A DNA stretch of 64,000 nt, taken from Papilionanthe hookeriana x Papilionanthe teres. Its lineage: Eukaryota; Streptophyta; Magnoliopsida; Asparagales; Orchidaceae. How positions within the stretch are numbered: the first letter of the stretch is position 1; each line of letters opens with the position of its first letter. Of the stretch, positions 1-11,314 are shown one piece after another. The notes below the pieces were generated by a model, which did no database searches, was not told the origin of the DNA, and worked only from the letters and a program-made list of their open reading frames with translations. The position numbers were made by a program, and so were the translations under genes. The stretch spans positions 45,953,575-46,017,574 of the forward strand of contig CM040423.1 of NCBI GenBank assembly GCA_022702705.1, given 5' to 3'.

Positions 1-610
1 TGATGTGTTGTAGCTCTGTAATTGTCTGATGCGACATTTGCAATGATGATGATGTGATTGCCTGTATGTTTAGCTTGAAGTAATAAATTTTTTTATGTTG
101 ATTCTGAACAGTGATTTATCCTCTTTTGGGATGCTTTGGTTTTTCAATCGTGCAAAATTCTGCAATTAAAGTTAGCACATATACTTTAAAAAAAATCACG
201 TACCTTTTAGACTCGCGCCTTCAGAGATTTGTATCATCTTGGGCATGTATCTTCTGAGGCGTTGGCCTTCTTATGCTTATGCCTTCTAGGAGCTAGAAAT
301 GTGACAGTGTCTTCTAGCTCTCGTAGCCTTCTGAAGCATTTGATGTACATGTGGCTTTTGAGGCTTGTAGCTTTATGTGGTCTTTGACTAGAGATCCTAC
401 CAACCACTAACTCTCTTAAAGTCTTTCTAGAGCGAACCATGTCCACTACTAGCTTTCCATTGAGACTTGCCTCTCAGGTTCATCTTCTAGAGGCATGGTA
501 ACTTCCTATCGAGTTTTGCCTCTTGGGCTTAACATCCAGGGGTACCATACCTTCCATCGTGTCTTGCCTCTTGGGCTCGACTTTTAGGGGCATGATAGCT
601 TCCTATCGTG
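1..610. repeat. Dispersed repeat R1, copy 1
   Basis: Noncoding. From about 380 to 600 it holds degenerate tandem units built on phrases such as 'gtctttctag', 'actagctttccattgagacttgcc' (in shorter pieces) and 'ttgggctcg'. The same phrases, and the preceding 'gcaattaaagttagcacat' stretch near 160-182, recur near 7,860-8,540, so this is one dispersed family. No TIRs, LTR ends or coding frame were found. Left end lies outside the window. Confidence 0.5.
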
Positions 611-1794
611 TATTTACATGGAAAACCTGGAAATGGAAAAACTATAGAACCTGACCCAGTTAAAGAATTCCATTATAAAAAGATCAATGGAGTTGTAATC
701 ACTTGTCTTATAGGCAGGAAAGTGTTACTAGGTTTCCCAAGTTATAACGTCAACCGACGACGATCGATAGCGATTGACAGCGTCAAGTTAGTGGTGGTCG
801 ACGATGGTTGGAGGTGATCGAGGGGAGGGTTGTCGACGGTGGTCGATGGTGGCCAATGATGGTCGGTGGTGATCGGTGGTGGTTGACAGCTGTTAATGGT
901 GGTCGACGGCAACAGGAGTGGTGTTAAACTTCAGATTCTTCTCAAAGCTTCAAGCTATTTCTGAAGCCTCAAGCTCTCCTCCTCCCCTCATGAGAAGGTG
1001 TGGCTCTATTTATAGAGTTCTGGATGTAATTAATGCAAGAATATGAATCACTTTGTTCAGACGGCTCAAAGAACTTCCCTTAAGTATACAACATTTGATG
1101 AACATTTTGTTGAGAAATTTAGAGCAAAGAAACACAAAAATTGACACAAATCCAGAAAAACAACACAGAGATTTAATGAGGTTTGGCAAATATGCCTACA
1201 TCCACGAGAGTAGAGCGGTGTATTCACTATTTCAAAGGAGTTCCATAGTTCAGTTACATACCCATAGGGATACACATCTATTTATAGACAAAACCCACAT
1301 ATAAATTACTAAAACGCCCTCGCTCCCCCTACCCAATAAATTTCAAGAGACACTCCTTTTCACCAGGAGAAACACCTATTCATTCCAAGAGACTCCAAAT
1401 TTTCGGTACATGAGCCATACTTAACACATTTGAGTGTAATAATGATATCAGAATTGAGTGATATTGAACTCGTTAGATTTGTCTAGTCAAAACGCTCGAT
1501 TTCACTATAGACTCGTCATAATAGGCATTTGTTTGACCTTCTTAATATGTCAATAAAACTTTCAAAAGCGGTTTAATGGCTTTATCTGTGCGTGATTTGG
1601 TTCAAATTAGACTAATTTTGGTAATATTGAGTTCTTCTTATCGAGCCGGTCAGTTTGATTATAAGTTTGCAGACAAAGGAGTTTCAGGTGACTTTTATCA
1701 AGATTTGAATATTTCATACTCAGAAAGTCGCATCGATATCCGTATCCTACCTCGAGATTCATGTTAGATAATGAAAATTCGTCAGAATTGTATC
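611..1794 (-). mobile_element. TGATAC-family LTR fragment, interrupted by a Copia LTR
   Basis: Matches the family defined best at 49,083-50,105: the 'tttacatggaaaac' block, a GTCGAC/GGTGGTCGA-rich minisatellite (750-910), a conserved minus-strand TATA (ctatttatag near 1,007), then the terminal block ending GTATCA at 1,794. The left end is missing. A 319-bp Copia solo LTR sits inside it (1,108-1,426). Orientation is inferred from the conserved TATAAATAG on the minus strand. Confidence 0.65.
1103..1431 (-). mobile_element. Solo LTR of a Copia element, with target duplication
   Basis: The reverse complement matches the LTRs at 38,478-38,790 and 41,698-42,008 along its whole length. The LTR is 1,108-1,426, starts TGTTGAG and ends TTAACA on the plus strand, and is flanked by a perfect 5-bp target duplication CATTT (1,103-1,107 and 1,427-1,431). 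No internal domain is present, so it is a solo LTR left by LTR-LTR recombination. It lies inside a TGATAC-family fragment and is therefore younger than it. Confidence 0.85.
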
Positions 1795-2262
1795 ACATAT
1801 CACACAAGTTTTATGCATTTACGTATCTAGTACTTACTATTTATTATTTACAATAATAATATTTACTGTAAAAAAAATTACACGAAAGCATATATTTCAC
1901 TTAAAAAAAAAAAAGATAACAATAATGTTATTCTCATGCATTATTGGATATTTGAGCTATACATAAATATAAAAATATAGGTGTTAAATATGTAAATAAT
2001 AAAATTATGTGTTAGATATGAAAAAACTCAAAAAAAAATACATTCATACTACTTAACTCTTTTATTTACATATTTAACATCTAAAAATCATCTTTTTACA
2101 TTTATACCAAATTTAGAAGTGACTTGCGAGATATGTATACCAAAACAACAATTGTATTTTACCTACAAAAAACACGCGCGCTGTATGTGGTCCCCACACG
2201 ACAACCTGGTCCCACTGAACCTACCCGGTCCGCTTGCTTTAGATCTCGCATAACATAACCGT
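1795..2262. other. AT-rich spacer with MITE remnants
   Basis: No gene. Contains pieces resembling the widespread 'ttacatatctaacacctaaa' MITE arms (about 1,975-2,120), seen in better form at 17,335-17,600 and 48,254-48,420. The last 100 bases become GC-richer and form the upstream region of the JAZ-like gene. Confidence 0.45.
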
Positions 2263-2266
2263 GCTC

Positions 2267-2272
2267 CACGTG
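2267..2272 (+). promoter_or_regulatory. G-box CACGTG upstream of the JAZ-like gene
   Basis: Perfect palindromic CACGTG, 41 bases before the TATA box and about 125 bases before the start codon. G-boxes are the classic site for MYC2-type bHLH factors, which activate JAZ genes and are repressed by JAZ proteins. Regulation by MYC2 here is inferred from motif and position. Confidence 0.6.
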
Positions 2273-2312
2273 CCTATTTTCCCTTCTCACCATTTCCTCC
2301 ACGCAAACCAGC

Positions 2313-2320
2313 TATATAAA
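2313..2320 (+). promoter_or_regulatory. TATA box of the JAZ-like gene
   Basis: Sequence TATATAAA, 78 bases before the ATG at 2,398. Spacing is ordinary for a plant Pol II promoter with a short 5' leader, and the region between is CT-rich. Confidence 0.6.
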
Positions 2321-2397
2321 CATAGTAGCCCGCCTCTTCTTTCCGTCTCATTCTTCATTCGCCTCACTTCACCTTTCAGAGACTCATTCAGGAAGAG

Positions 2398-2709
2398 ATG
2401 GAGCTCCAGCTCAGACTCTGCTCCAACTCCGACGATCACCGGCGGCAGCAAATGACAATCTTTTACAACGGCAGTGTCTCCGTCTCCGACGTCACGGAGT
2501 TGCAAGCGAGAGCTATTCTAGAGATGGCGAAGAAGGAGCTAGAGACGGAGGAGAAGAGATCCGGAGCTTCGCCGGCGGTGCAAGTGATGAATCCGGGACA
2601 GTCGATGAAGAGATCGCTGCAGACGTTTCTTCAGAAGAGGAAGAAGAGGATAGCTGATAGTTCTCCTTATGGAGTCAGGCCATCTTTATTGCAGTTATTT
2701 TCCTCTTGA
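2398..2709 (+). CDS. Short JAZ (TIFY) transcriptional repressor, JAZ7/JAZ8-like
   Basis: A 103-residue, apparently intronless protein. Residues 3-7 read LQLRL, an LxLxL EAR motif that in JAZ8 recruits TOPLESS directly. Residues 18-47 are a ZIM domain with TIFY exactly at 20-23, used for JAZ-JAZ contacts. Residues 69-91 are a Jas motif (SLQTFLQKRKKR...PY) that binds MYC factors. The Jas motif begins QSMKRS where typical JAZ proteins have the LPIARR degron that docks on COI1 with JA-Ile. In JAZ8 loss of that degron makes the protein resistant to hormone-triggered degradation, so the same is inferred here. Nuclear repressor of jasmonate responses. The start is the first ATG after the TATA box, and the EAR motif lies directly behind it. 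No close paralogue in the window. Exact orthology (JAZ7 or JAZ8) is not resolved. Confidence 0.9.
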   Translation: MELQLRLCSNSDDHRRQQMTIFYNGSVSVSDVTELQARAILEMAKKELETEEKRSGASPAVQVMNPGQSMKRSLQTFLQKRKKRIADSSPYGVRPSLLQLFSS

Positions 2710-3227
2710 TTAAGTCTGCTTTTGTTAAATTTGGTGAGATGGGTATAGTTAGATATGTTTAGGATTGTTTATATTTAAATGAAAGTTATCATTTCATAAT
2801 TGCAATATTTAATATTTGTATTTTTTTTTTTTCTTATAGATGCAATCTATAGAAAATATTATAATTTTCCCTTAATAAAAATATATATATTTTTTGGTTG
2901 AAAAAAGATACATAATATCACAGCCGTCTATGTATCTTTTATTGAGAGGCCATAAGGAAAGCTATACAATAAGTTATTGAATAGATCAATGCATATCTTG
3001 CAAGATCATGGCATCTTGTTGATCTTATGGAGGTGACCCTTGAAAGATATGGCCTTTGGGTTCTTCTAATTAGGGTAGGTGACTATGGCCAATAGGTAAG
3101 TCCTCTGAGTTCCTAGGTAGCAAGTGTAGTGGTGTGAAGCTATAAAATTTTCAGGAAGGGAGCACAAAATAAATTTCTTTCAAAAATTCCCTCAAACTAA
3201 ATTACTTTAGATAAAAGAATTGACCTA
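2710..3227. other. JAZ 3' region and spacer
   Basis: AT-rich sequence after the JAZ stop with no ORF or repeat I recognise. It presumably includes the 3' UTR; no clear AATAAA in an expected position was fixed. Confidence 0.4.
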
Positions 3228-3797
3228 CTTTCACTTAGGGCTGTCAAAAAAGCTTGTTGTTTGTGAACAACTCATATTCGTCTTGTTTAGTAACTCGTGT
3301 TCGGTTTATTTGTTAAGTAAACGAGTCGAGTATGAACAAAATTTTTAAACTCGAATTATAAACGAACTGAACACAACAACTCTTTGTTCGCTCGTGTTCA
3401 GATCGTTTTACCTCGAAATTTAAAATATATACATATATATAATTATTTATATAATAATATATTATATATATTATTTATATAATAATATATTATATATATT
3501 TATATCTAAATTTAAATCATAACAATTTCATGCGATAATATGGTTCTGTGTGTTCTTTTGCATAGATTTGGTTCAGATTCGAATCCAACACTCAAATTTA
3601 TTTTTTTAATTAATTTTAACTGATCAATTTCGACCTGAACACGATCCGAATAGAAACAATAATATTTAAATCAAGACGAACACAAACACAATGTTCACGA
3701 GCGAGCTAATTTCGAACACGGACAATTTCGAACGAGCCGAACACGAGCAAAGTCTAAGCTCACTCTATCCTAGCTCGTTTACAACCCTACTTTCAAT
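3228..3797. mobile_element. hAT-type MITE (554 bp) with 8-bp target duplication
   Basis: Element 3,236-3,789 begins TAGGGCTGTCAAAA and ends CGTTTACAACCCTA, giving inverted termini TAGGG/CCCTA. Flanks are CTTTCACT (3,228-3,235) and CTTTCAAT (3,790-3,797), a 7-of-8 match. The interior is rich in 'gaacacgag' and 'cgagccgaac' in both orientations, with an AT core. The same family is at 28,240-28,821. No transposase. Confidence 0.8.
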
Positions 3798-4387
3798 GAT
3801 AGAATGATGTGGGCTTGGAAGGATGCACAAGCAACAAGCAGGGGTGCAAAAGTGGGGTGAAATGGATCAAAGCATGTCTAAGTCTCATCAACAAATAAAC
3901 AAATTGGATTGCATCCTTCATTGATTGAGAAATGTTATGACAATCTTACCCTTGTGATTTCTTCTACCATGCTTATCAATTTTATGGTAAAATAAAAAAG
4001 TTGAGAGCAACAAAAATCAACCAATATTTCTTTAAAAGCATAAACTTAAGCAATAATTAATAACTTTAAGAGCTAATTGCATCCTTACTGTCAGAAATAA
4101 ACTTAGGTATCATAAGATAATTCTTATTCATTTAATTATTTATGCTCACCGACTGTACTTTTAAGGTAGCACGAAGTTAGCATAGGTGTAATAATACTAA
4201 TTTTGTATGTTATACTCAATAATCTTAATTTAAAATATCATTTGTAGATAGCTTTTTAGGTAATTATGTCATATGAACTTATGCAAGTGCTTGAAAGCAT
4301 TTTGAAGTTGAACGAACATATTGGAATAGTGTTGGCGATAAATGGGCTAAGACAAGGCAGTTTTGGGGAGCTGTGAGGACTGAAGAA
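3798..4387. other. Spacer without recognised features
   Basis: AT-rich noncoding DNA. I found no ORF with family resemblance, no terminal repeats and no tandem structure. Confidence 0.4.
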
Positions 4388-4590
4388 CATCACTACACGC
4401 GGGGTGCGTTGTTACACTGTCTTCGCAGTGTGTCGTTACATCATTTTTTGGGTGTTTCATTGCACTTTCTTCGAAGTGCGTCGTTACCATGTATGTTGGG
4501 GCGTTGTTGCACCAACTTTAGGGTGTGTTATTACACTGTCTATGAGATGCTTGCGTTGTTGCATGAACGTTAGGTTGATGCACTGGTCCA
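4388..4590. repeat. Degenerate ~25-bp tandem repeat
   Basis: About seven imperfect units on the theme 'gcgttgttacactgtcttcg...gtgt'. Short frames in it are by-products of the repeat and resemble no protein family. Confidence 0.5.
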
Positions 4591-4659
4591 TAGAGTGATT
4601 TGTTACTCCACAATATATGTTAAGATTCCTTGATTCTCCGAGGAGTTTATTGCAGAGAG

Positions 4660-5275
4660 CAGGGGCGGCCAATGATGGTCTATGACGGAAGACGAGCAGA
4701 GGTCGATGGTAGTCGGTGGCTATAAGAGCCGGTTGAATTCATGGACCTTATGTGTAGAACACTAGACGCCAACTCCTTCTCCTCCAAGCTCTGGGCTTTC
4801 TTTGGTTTAATGTCTAGTCCCCCATATTAAAGGGGGCCTGACTCTATTTATAAATTCTAGGAAAGACATTCTTATAATTAAAGAAAGAATTCAGGCTACT
4901 CTATTAGATGAACCAGTGAGGTTACCTCAATCGAGTGTTGTTTCATGGACATTTGTGTGCATTTATGGTGTCAGAATTAAGTGATCTTGGGCACATTTGA
5001 TTTATTTTGTTGAGACACTCAATTTGGCATATTTTTGACCATTTAATAGGAAATCAGAAGCTTTTTAAAATGTTCTAATGGCTAAATCTGGTCTTGATTT
5101 GACTCATTGATTCAACATTGATGTCATTGCATTCGTTTTGTTGAGTCGGCCAATTTAACTATAAGTTCAAAGAAATCAGAGTTATGTATGAAGTTCTTTC
5201 CTTACTCAAAATTTTGTCATGAGATTCGTGTCACTCCTCGAGTCTCAAATAATGAAATCTATTGATGTCGTATTA
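4660..5275 (-). mobile_element. TGATAC-family fragment
   Basis: Carries the family's 'gatggtctatgac...ggtcgatggtagtcggtgg' block (4,670-4,725), the minus-strand TATA equivalent 'ctatttataaattc' near 4,848, the 'gtgtcagaattaagtgatcttg' block near 4,970, and the terminal block ending near 5,275 ('tgatgtcgtatta' in place of GTATCA). The left end is not recognisable. Confidence 0.5.
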
Positions 5276-5310
5276 GTTGCCTCCTATTTTCGGGTAAGAA
5301 CTTCATCATC

Positions 5311-5313
<3 letters not shown>

Positions 5314-5363
<50 letters not shown>

Positions 5364-5385
5364 TCATTAATTTATTATTTTTGTT

Positions 5386-5434
<49 letters not shown>
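5314..5434. repeat. (TA)n followed by (GA)n microsatellites
   Basis: A TA run with one C interruption (5,314-5,362) and, after an AT spacer, an uninterrupted GA run (5,387-5,434). Frames across it encode only repeat peptides. Confidence 0.9.
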
Positions 5435-5436
<2 letters not shown>

Positions 5437-5470
5437 CTCACGCAATTGCACGTGGCACTTTAGAGAAAAA

Positions 5471-5530
5471 ATAGTAGCTCAATTAGCATAGACTAACTCT
5501 CTCCATGTTACCCAGGTTCGATCCCATGTC
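5471..5530 (+). mobile_element. tRNA-like SINE head
   Basis: Pol III boxes in tRNA spacing: an A-box-like TAGCTCAATTAGC at 5,475 and a B-box GGTTCGATCCC at 5,515-5,525. Arms needed for a cloverleaf do not pair well, so this is more likely a SINE head or tRNA relic than a working tRNA. A tail and target duplication were not found. Confidence 0.45.
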
Positions 5531-5930
5531 TTTCATATATAATGGAAGTATTTATGTTGACTACCGGAGGCCAACAAAGGAGGCTAACAGTGGCCAGAGG
5601 TAGAGGTCAGCGGTGACAACAGTTTGTGGGTCAGCAGGGTTGGTTTCGATTGGACGACGTCAAGCAGACGACATACAATCACATCATCGATCCATAAACA
5701 TAAACAACTAGCCATCAGGTGAACGATCAAGGGGATGTGGGATCAAACAACAAGATGTATGACAAATCCGATGGACGGAGTGCCGCCATGTTAGCAATCA
5801 ATGAACCAAATCAGAATTTAATAATTTTTAGGTTTTTTAATTTTTGAACATTTTGAGCTTATAAATTAGACATAATTAAGAGAAAAATTGAAGTCTCCTA
5901 CTTTTGCATCCCATAGAAAATCTCTCAGTG

Positions 5931-6520
5931 TCCCCATTATACATTATGGACGGTAAAGTTCGTGGAGAAAAATTAGAGTATTCCTGCCAGCATTATGGAG
6001 AGGATTCTTTGTGAAGAAAAACTAGAGTTTTCCCGCAGCACATTCCAGTGGAGATTCTTCATTGGGAAAAAATTGGAGTTCCCCCACCATGTATTCCAGA
6101 GGGGATTCTTCATGGATAAAAATTTGAGTTCCCTGTTGTGCATTCCATAAGAGGTTCTTCGTGAAGAAAAAGTTGAGTTTCCCTACCCGATTATTCCAGA
6201 GAGGATACTTCATGGGAAGATGTTGGAGTTTCCCTGTCACATTTCAGAGAGATTCTTCATAGTGAAAAGTTAAAGTCCAGTTGGAATTATTTGTGAAAAA
6301 ATTGGAGTTTCCCCATTGCCCATTATGAAGGGGATTCTTCCTAGAGAGAAGTTAGAGTTTTCTCATTGTAATTTTAGGAAGGGATTCTTTGTGAAGAGTT
6401 GTCAGATTCTCCCTGTCACGCTTTTCTGATGAAATTCTTCATGAAGAAAAATTGAGGCTTCTTCATCACGCTTTTCAAAAGGAATTCTTCATGGAGAGAA
6501 GTTAGTGTTTCTACAGTTTA
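5931..6520. repeat. Degenerate ~50-bp minisatellite
   Basis: About eleven imperfect tandem units of 46-52 bases. Each unit has 'gaagaaaaattggagtttccc' (in variants), a variable 'cacgcattcc' core and 'aggggattcttc[ag]tg'. One unit near 6,265-6,295 is shortened. The short minus-strand frame across 6,022-6,240 reads the repeat and is not taken as a gene. Confidence 0.75.
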
Positions 6521-7700
6521 AAATACTACTGTGAAAATGTCTCCTTTTTAGTTTTATCGTGGAATAGGATCACAGGATCCAAGAAAACTTGAACAAAAAA
6601 TAATAATAATAAACACAGAAGCACAATCAAATCAACCATAAAAATACATAAATTTTACGTGGAAAAACTCAAGAATAGAAAAAAATCACGGAGCCACACC
6701 ACCAAAAATTTCACTATGTAATTCAAAAAGTTTTACAAAGGACTCACACATATTTCTTATCCATACTCACACGAAGAAACTTACAAGACTTGCACCAACA
6801 ATCATTCCTCTTAGGTATCTCGAAATCATGCCAAATCACCAAAAAATCCACCTCTTTGACACTCCTCCCTTCACTGAGAAGCTTGTCAAATAATACATTA
6901 AAAAGAAATGGAAAAACTTAAAATAAAAGGCTTGAAATTAGGATTAAAAATTGTAATCCCGTCACTAATTGTTCCGAAGCCTAGGCGTCGAGCTCTCGGG
7001 TAGCTAGCGCCCCAACACCAGAAGTGAGTACATAAGTGCTCAAATTGGACGCCTAAGCGGCTAGAAGGATTTCCACCTACTCAGTCTGGGCCATAGCCCG
7101 ACGCCAAAGTGTTGGGAGCACTGTCTATGAGAAAGCCAGCCTACATGCTGCTCATGGGTGCTCTAATCAGACTCCGCACCTAACATCGACGATGTTGTAG
7201 TCCTATTTTCTAAAGCGGGTTACTCGCATTACTGTTGTGCTTTCTATGGGAAATTTCATGCATAGTTGTGGTGTTTTTTGGAGAAGATTTTTTGCATTAT
7301 TGTCGTGCTATGATAAGATTTTTAAGTTGTTGCCACACTTTATGGCAAAATTTTTTCTCCTTGTTTTTGCACTTCCTAAAAAAAAGATTTTCTACTTTAT
7401 TATTGTGCTTCTAGATGTATTTTTTTGCTACTAAGATGTTGATATTTGGAAAATTTTGTACCCCTAAAAATCAGTGAAAGTACCAGAATTTTGAGAAGAC
7501 AATTTCGACACCATTTGAATACTAGCTGACCTTTTATTCAAGAGAATCGAAGATAAAGCTTGTAAAGATCAATCATATCCTCGAAGAGCACAAGAAGGAT
7601 GACTCTTCGATTAGAAAGCAAAGACTTTGTAGTCTATTCAAGCTAGAATATTTGCTTTTGAAAAGGAAAACATGAAATTGTGGACCTTCTGACGATAAGG
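6521..7700. other. Noncoding retroelement-like sequence
   Basis: Near 6,650-6,720 there is a 'ttttacgtggaaaaactc...aaaaatcacggagcc' block of the kind found in LTRs elsewhere in this window (for example 9,620 and 49,200). 7,200-7,440 shows loose repetition of 'gcattattgtcgtgctatg'. No LTR ends or coding domains recognised. Confidence 0.35.
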
Positions 7701-8560
7701 AGAATGTTGTACTTGACTAATGTATTTTCTTCTCCTGATTTATTATAGCTTTTGTACTAGTGTGTGTTCTTCGATGTAGCTTTTCAATTGCATGATAGGA
7801 TACTTGTAGACTGTAATAGTGTGTTTGTTTTTATGTCTTTCTTTTGCTTGATGTAATAAAGTTTTTGGTGTTGATTCTGATGTTGCTTAAACTTTCCTTC
7901 GAAGCTGTGATTGCCGAATCTTTGTGGCAGTTACAAATGTTGATGATGTCTTTACTTCCATAGTAGGGGCTTGGTGGAGTTAAACTCTTCAGAGGCTTGT
8001 AACTTCGAAGATTTTTTGGTAGTTTAAATATGTAAAAATATGCAATGAAAGTTAGCACATGTAAATTTAATAAAGAAACATCATATATCTTTTTGAGGTT
8101 CATGCTTATTGAGATTTATTCTTTATGAAGCCCATATCTTTTGAAACTTTTGATGTGTTTACACCTTTTGAGGCGTTTCACATTCTTAGATTTTTGATTG
8201 GAGACCCTGTCAACAGCTTACTCTCATAGAGTCTTTCTAGCAAGGAATGTATCCATTACTAGGTTCCCATTGAGACTTGCTTTCTGGGCTCTTCTTTTAG
8301 AGGTATGGGTAAAGACCTTGCATTTCACTTGACCTGAAGGGTTTTTCCTAGTGAGGAGTGTAACCACACTAACTTTTCATCGAGATTTGCCTTCGCGCCT
8401 CATCTTTCAAGCGTATGTGTGGAGACCTTATCTGTCAGTTGTCCTTAAAGGGACTTTCTAGTGAGGAAATATATCAACTACTAGCTTTTCATCAAGACTT
8501 GACTCTTGGACTCGTCTTCCAGGGGTATGGGTGAAGAACTTGTCTGCTACTATGAATGTT
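7701..8560. repeat. Dispersed repeat R1, copy 2, with ~110-bp tandem units
   Basis: Homologous to 1-610. Between about 8,205 and 8,540 three imperfect tandem units of roughly 110 bases repeat 'gtctttctag...gtatccattactag...cattgagacttgc...gggctcttctt...gaggtatgggt...gacctt'. No coding potential or terminal repeats seen. Confidence 0.55.
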
Positions 8561-8834
8561 TGACCTTTTCTAGACTACTAATCGAAGCGCGTTTACTTTT
8601 CTATAACTGTTGAAGTCTATAAAACTCCAATAAGGATTTTTAATCTATCAGAGGCTATAGGTCGAAGCTTCTCCTTGACAACTGTATTATATGATAGAGG
8701 AGTTCGAATCAAGTTTTCTTGGACCGGTTAAGACTGAAATGAGGTGTCAACAATGTTATATATTTCTCGTGATTGGGGTATAGGTGGAAGTAAATTGTAC
8801 TTTTCTTCTAAACACATTTGTCCTGTAAAGCCAT

Positions 8835-8935
8835 CTATTTGACTATAAATTAACTAAAAAATTATCTCGAGATTTATTCCACGTCTCAAGACTCGTGCAA
8901 AATCATAAAAATTTATTGATATCCTATTTAATATT
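8835..8935 (-). mobile_element. Short TGATAC-family terminal fragment
   Basis: Resembles the last 100 bases of the family: 'tttgactataa', 'attatctcgagatt', 'aaaatttattgat'. The final GTATCA has decayed. Confidence 0.4.
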
Positions 8936-9499
8936 ATACATTTTACCTTAATAATATGCTTCCGATCAAAATGCAATGTTATATTTTTCATAAACATATC
9001 AACATTTCTAATCAATACTTGACAAATTAAATTTTATGCTGTAAATAATTTTCAATAAAATTTTATTTCAATAAATAAATTGTAAGAATAATAAGTTTCC
9101 TGTTAAAAATTTTTATTTTATTTCAATAAAATTTGATTGTCTTTTATTTTATATAAAATATTTTGTTGTTTTGAATAAATATGGTTACTATTATTGTATG
9201 AGAATATCTCGCTATAATTACTTAATCTGAACGTAAGCAACCGCGTAACTCTGAAACGTTTTAAACATTAACAATGGCCACTTTGACTTCTAAGAAGACT
9301 TAATAATAATAATAATAATTATTATTATTATTCATAAAAAGGTACAGTGTGAATTTGAGATTTCGTGCACGCGTCTCAGGAGCAGTGATATTGACATTTT
9401 AACAAATAAAAGGGGCAGTAACAGTAACGTACATATTTTATAATTCCTATTTAGTTACATATCTAATATTTAAGTTTTTATATTTACATACGTAACAAT
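8936..9499. other. AT-rich spacer with (AAT)n/(ATT)n
   Basis: Includes an (AAT)n run that turns into (ATT)n at about 9,303-9,331, which can fold as a small hairpin. A MITE-arm remnant lies near 9,450-9,500. No gene. Confidence 0.5.
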
Positions 9500-10491
9500 T
9501 AAATTGACGCGTGCTAGAAAATTCACAGCGGTAGAGTAATTGATTATCGTCTTAGCATTGTACGGGAATGCAACACATACACAGATGAAAAAGAAATAAG
9601 CGGTGACAACTCCATAAGTTTTTACGTGGAAGACCGTAAAGGAAAAAATCACGGGGTCTGACCCAGTTGCAAAAATCCACTATTGATTGATGATTAAAAA
9701 AATTCCTTGTCACACAGGCGGGAAATGGTAATTATATTTTTCAGATTATACCGTCGATTGACAGCATCTAGTTGGTGGTGATCGACGATGGTGGTTGGTG
9801 GTGATCGACGATGGTTGGCAGAGGTCAACAGAGGTCGGCGATGGTCGATGATGGAGATCAACCGTGGTTTTCGACAGTAGGTGATGGTCTACGATGGTCG
9901 GCGGTGATCAACAGAGGTCGGCGGTGATCGACGGAGGTCGGCGGTCGTCGACGGCGGTCAGCGATGGTCTTAAGCTGCAGCTTCTCCTTAAGGCTTCAGG
10001 CTCTCTAGGCTTATGTCAAAGTTGGGAGTCTATTTATAGTATTTTGGGTGCAATTAATGCAACAATTTTGATCGGACGGTCCAGAGAGCTTCCCTTGATC
10101 AGACGGCGTTTAGGGGGCATTTGATGGCCTTAACGTTGTCAAATTGAGAGATCTTGGACTCGTTAGATTCATCTTGTCGAGACGTTCGATTTGAGTATAG
10201 GCTTGCTAGTGTTAGCATTTGTTTGACCTTCCAAATGTGTCCTGAAATCCTATAAGAATCGATTAATAACTTGATCTGGGCTTGATTTGGCTCAGATTGG
10301 TCTAGTTTTTATATCATTAGGTTAGTCTCATCGAGCCGGACAGTTTGACTATAAGTTTACTGAAATTGGAGCTCTGGATGTTTTTTTACAAGATTTGAAT
10401 GTTTCTTGCTAAAAAATATTATCTTGAGATCCGTGTCATGCCTCAAGATTCGTGCTGGATGATGAAAATTTGTTGGTGACGTATCAAAAAT
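9500..10491 (-). mobile_element. TGATAC-family LTR-like element, near complete (982 bp)
   Basis: Element 9,505-10,486 begins TGACGCGTGCTAG and ends GACGTATCA, flanked by TAAAT and AAAAT (4 of 5 match). It has the 'aagaaataagcggtgac' block, 'tttttacgtggaagaccgtaaagg', a GTCGAC/GGTCGGCGG minisatellite (9,770-9,965) and a minus-strand TATAAATAG equivalent near 10,030. This colinearity with 49,083-50,105 defines the family. No coding capacity. Confidence 0.75.
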
Positions 10492-10516
10492 CTTTAATAT
10501 TATATCAAATATCAGT

Positions 10517-11314
10517 ATTATTGATGCTTGTTAGAAGATTCACGATAGTATAGTGATAAATTATGGGCTTAGCACCGTACGTAACCAGTAAAGACAACAT
10601 AAGTTTCTACCTAAAAAATACGGAAAGAAAAAAACTAAGGGGTTAAATGTTTCAGTGTGAGTTTATGATTATAGGTATATATATCCCCATGTCTCATAGG
10701 TGAGAAAAGGGTTACATAGTTTTTAGAGTTATAGAATTCATAAGTGAAAGAACTCGTTACCCCACAGCTGTGAGAAGTAATTGTTGGAGTTTTATAGTTC
10801 GGGATGATGCACGGTTTTGGAGGTTGTTACGTAATTATGCGATGTCGGGTGTTATTTTGAACGATGTTTCAACGTAACGAGTGGGTGACAACTGATGGTG
10901 GTCGGTGGCGGCCGATTGTTGAATCGTCGGTGTATAGTACCGGACTTCAGCTCCCACTTCTATGCTCTGGTATTCCTTTGACTCGAGGTCTAGTCTCCTT
11001 TTCCAGAAGGGGAAAAACTTTATTTACAATACATGACTATAAATAAGGAATGAATCTAGATCACTATGATCGAATGATCCAGAAAGATTCCCTTGATTGA
11101 ATAACATTCAATGGACATTGAACTTTCTTAATAATGTCATAATTAAGTAATATTGGACTTATTGAATTTTGTCATGTCTAGGCGCTCGATTTGATTTTAA
11201 TCTTGCCATATTCGTAATTTTTTCAACTTCTCGGTTATGCACTGAAAGCTTCCAAAACAGTTTAACGATAAAATTTGTTGAATGATGAAAATTTGTTGAT
11301 TGTGTATCAATTAT
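10517..11314 (-). mobile_element. TGATAC-family LTR-like element with perfect 5-bp target duplication
   Basis: Element 10,522-11,309 (788 bp) begins TGATGCTTGTTAG and ends TTGTGTATCA, flanked on both sides by ATTAT (10,517-10,521 and 11,310-11,314). It follows the copy at 9,505-10,486 after only 35 bases. The minisatellite is reduced to a short 'ggtggtcggtggcggccg' block near 10,895, which explains the smaller size. Confidence 0.8.
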
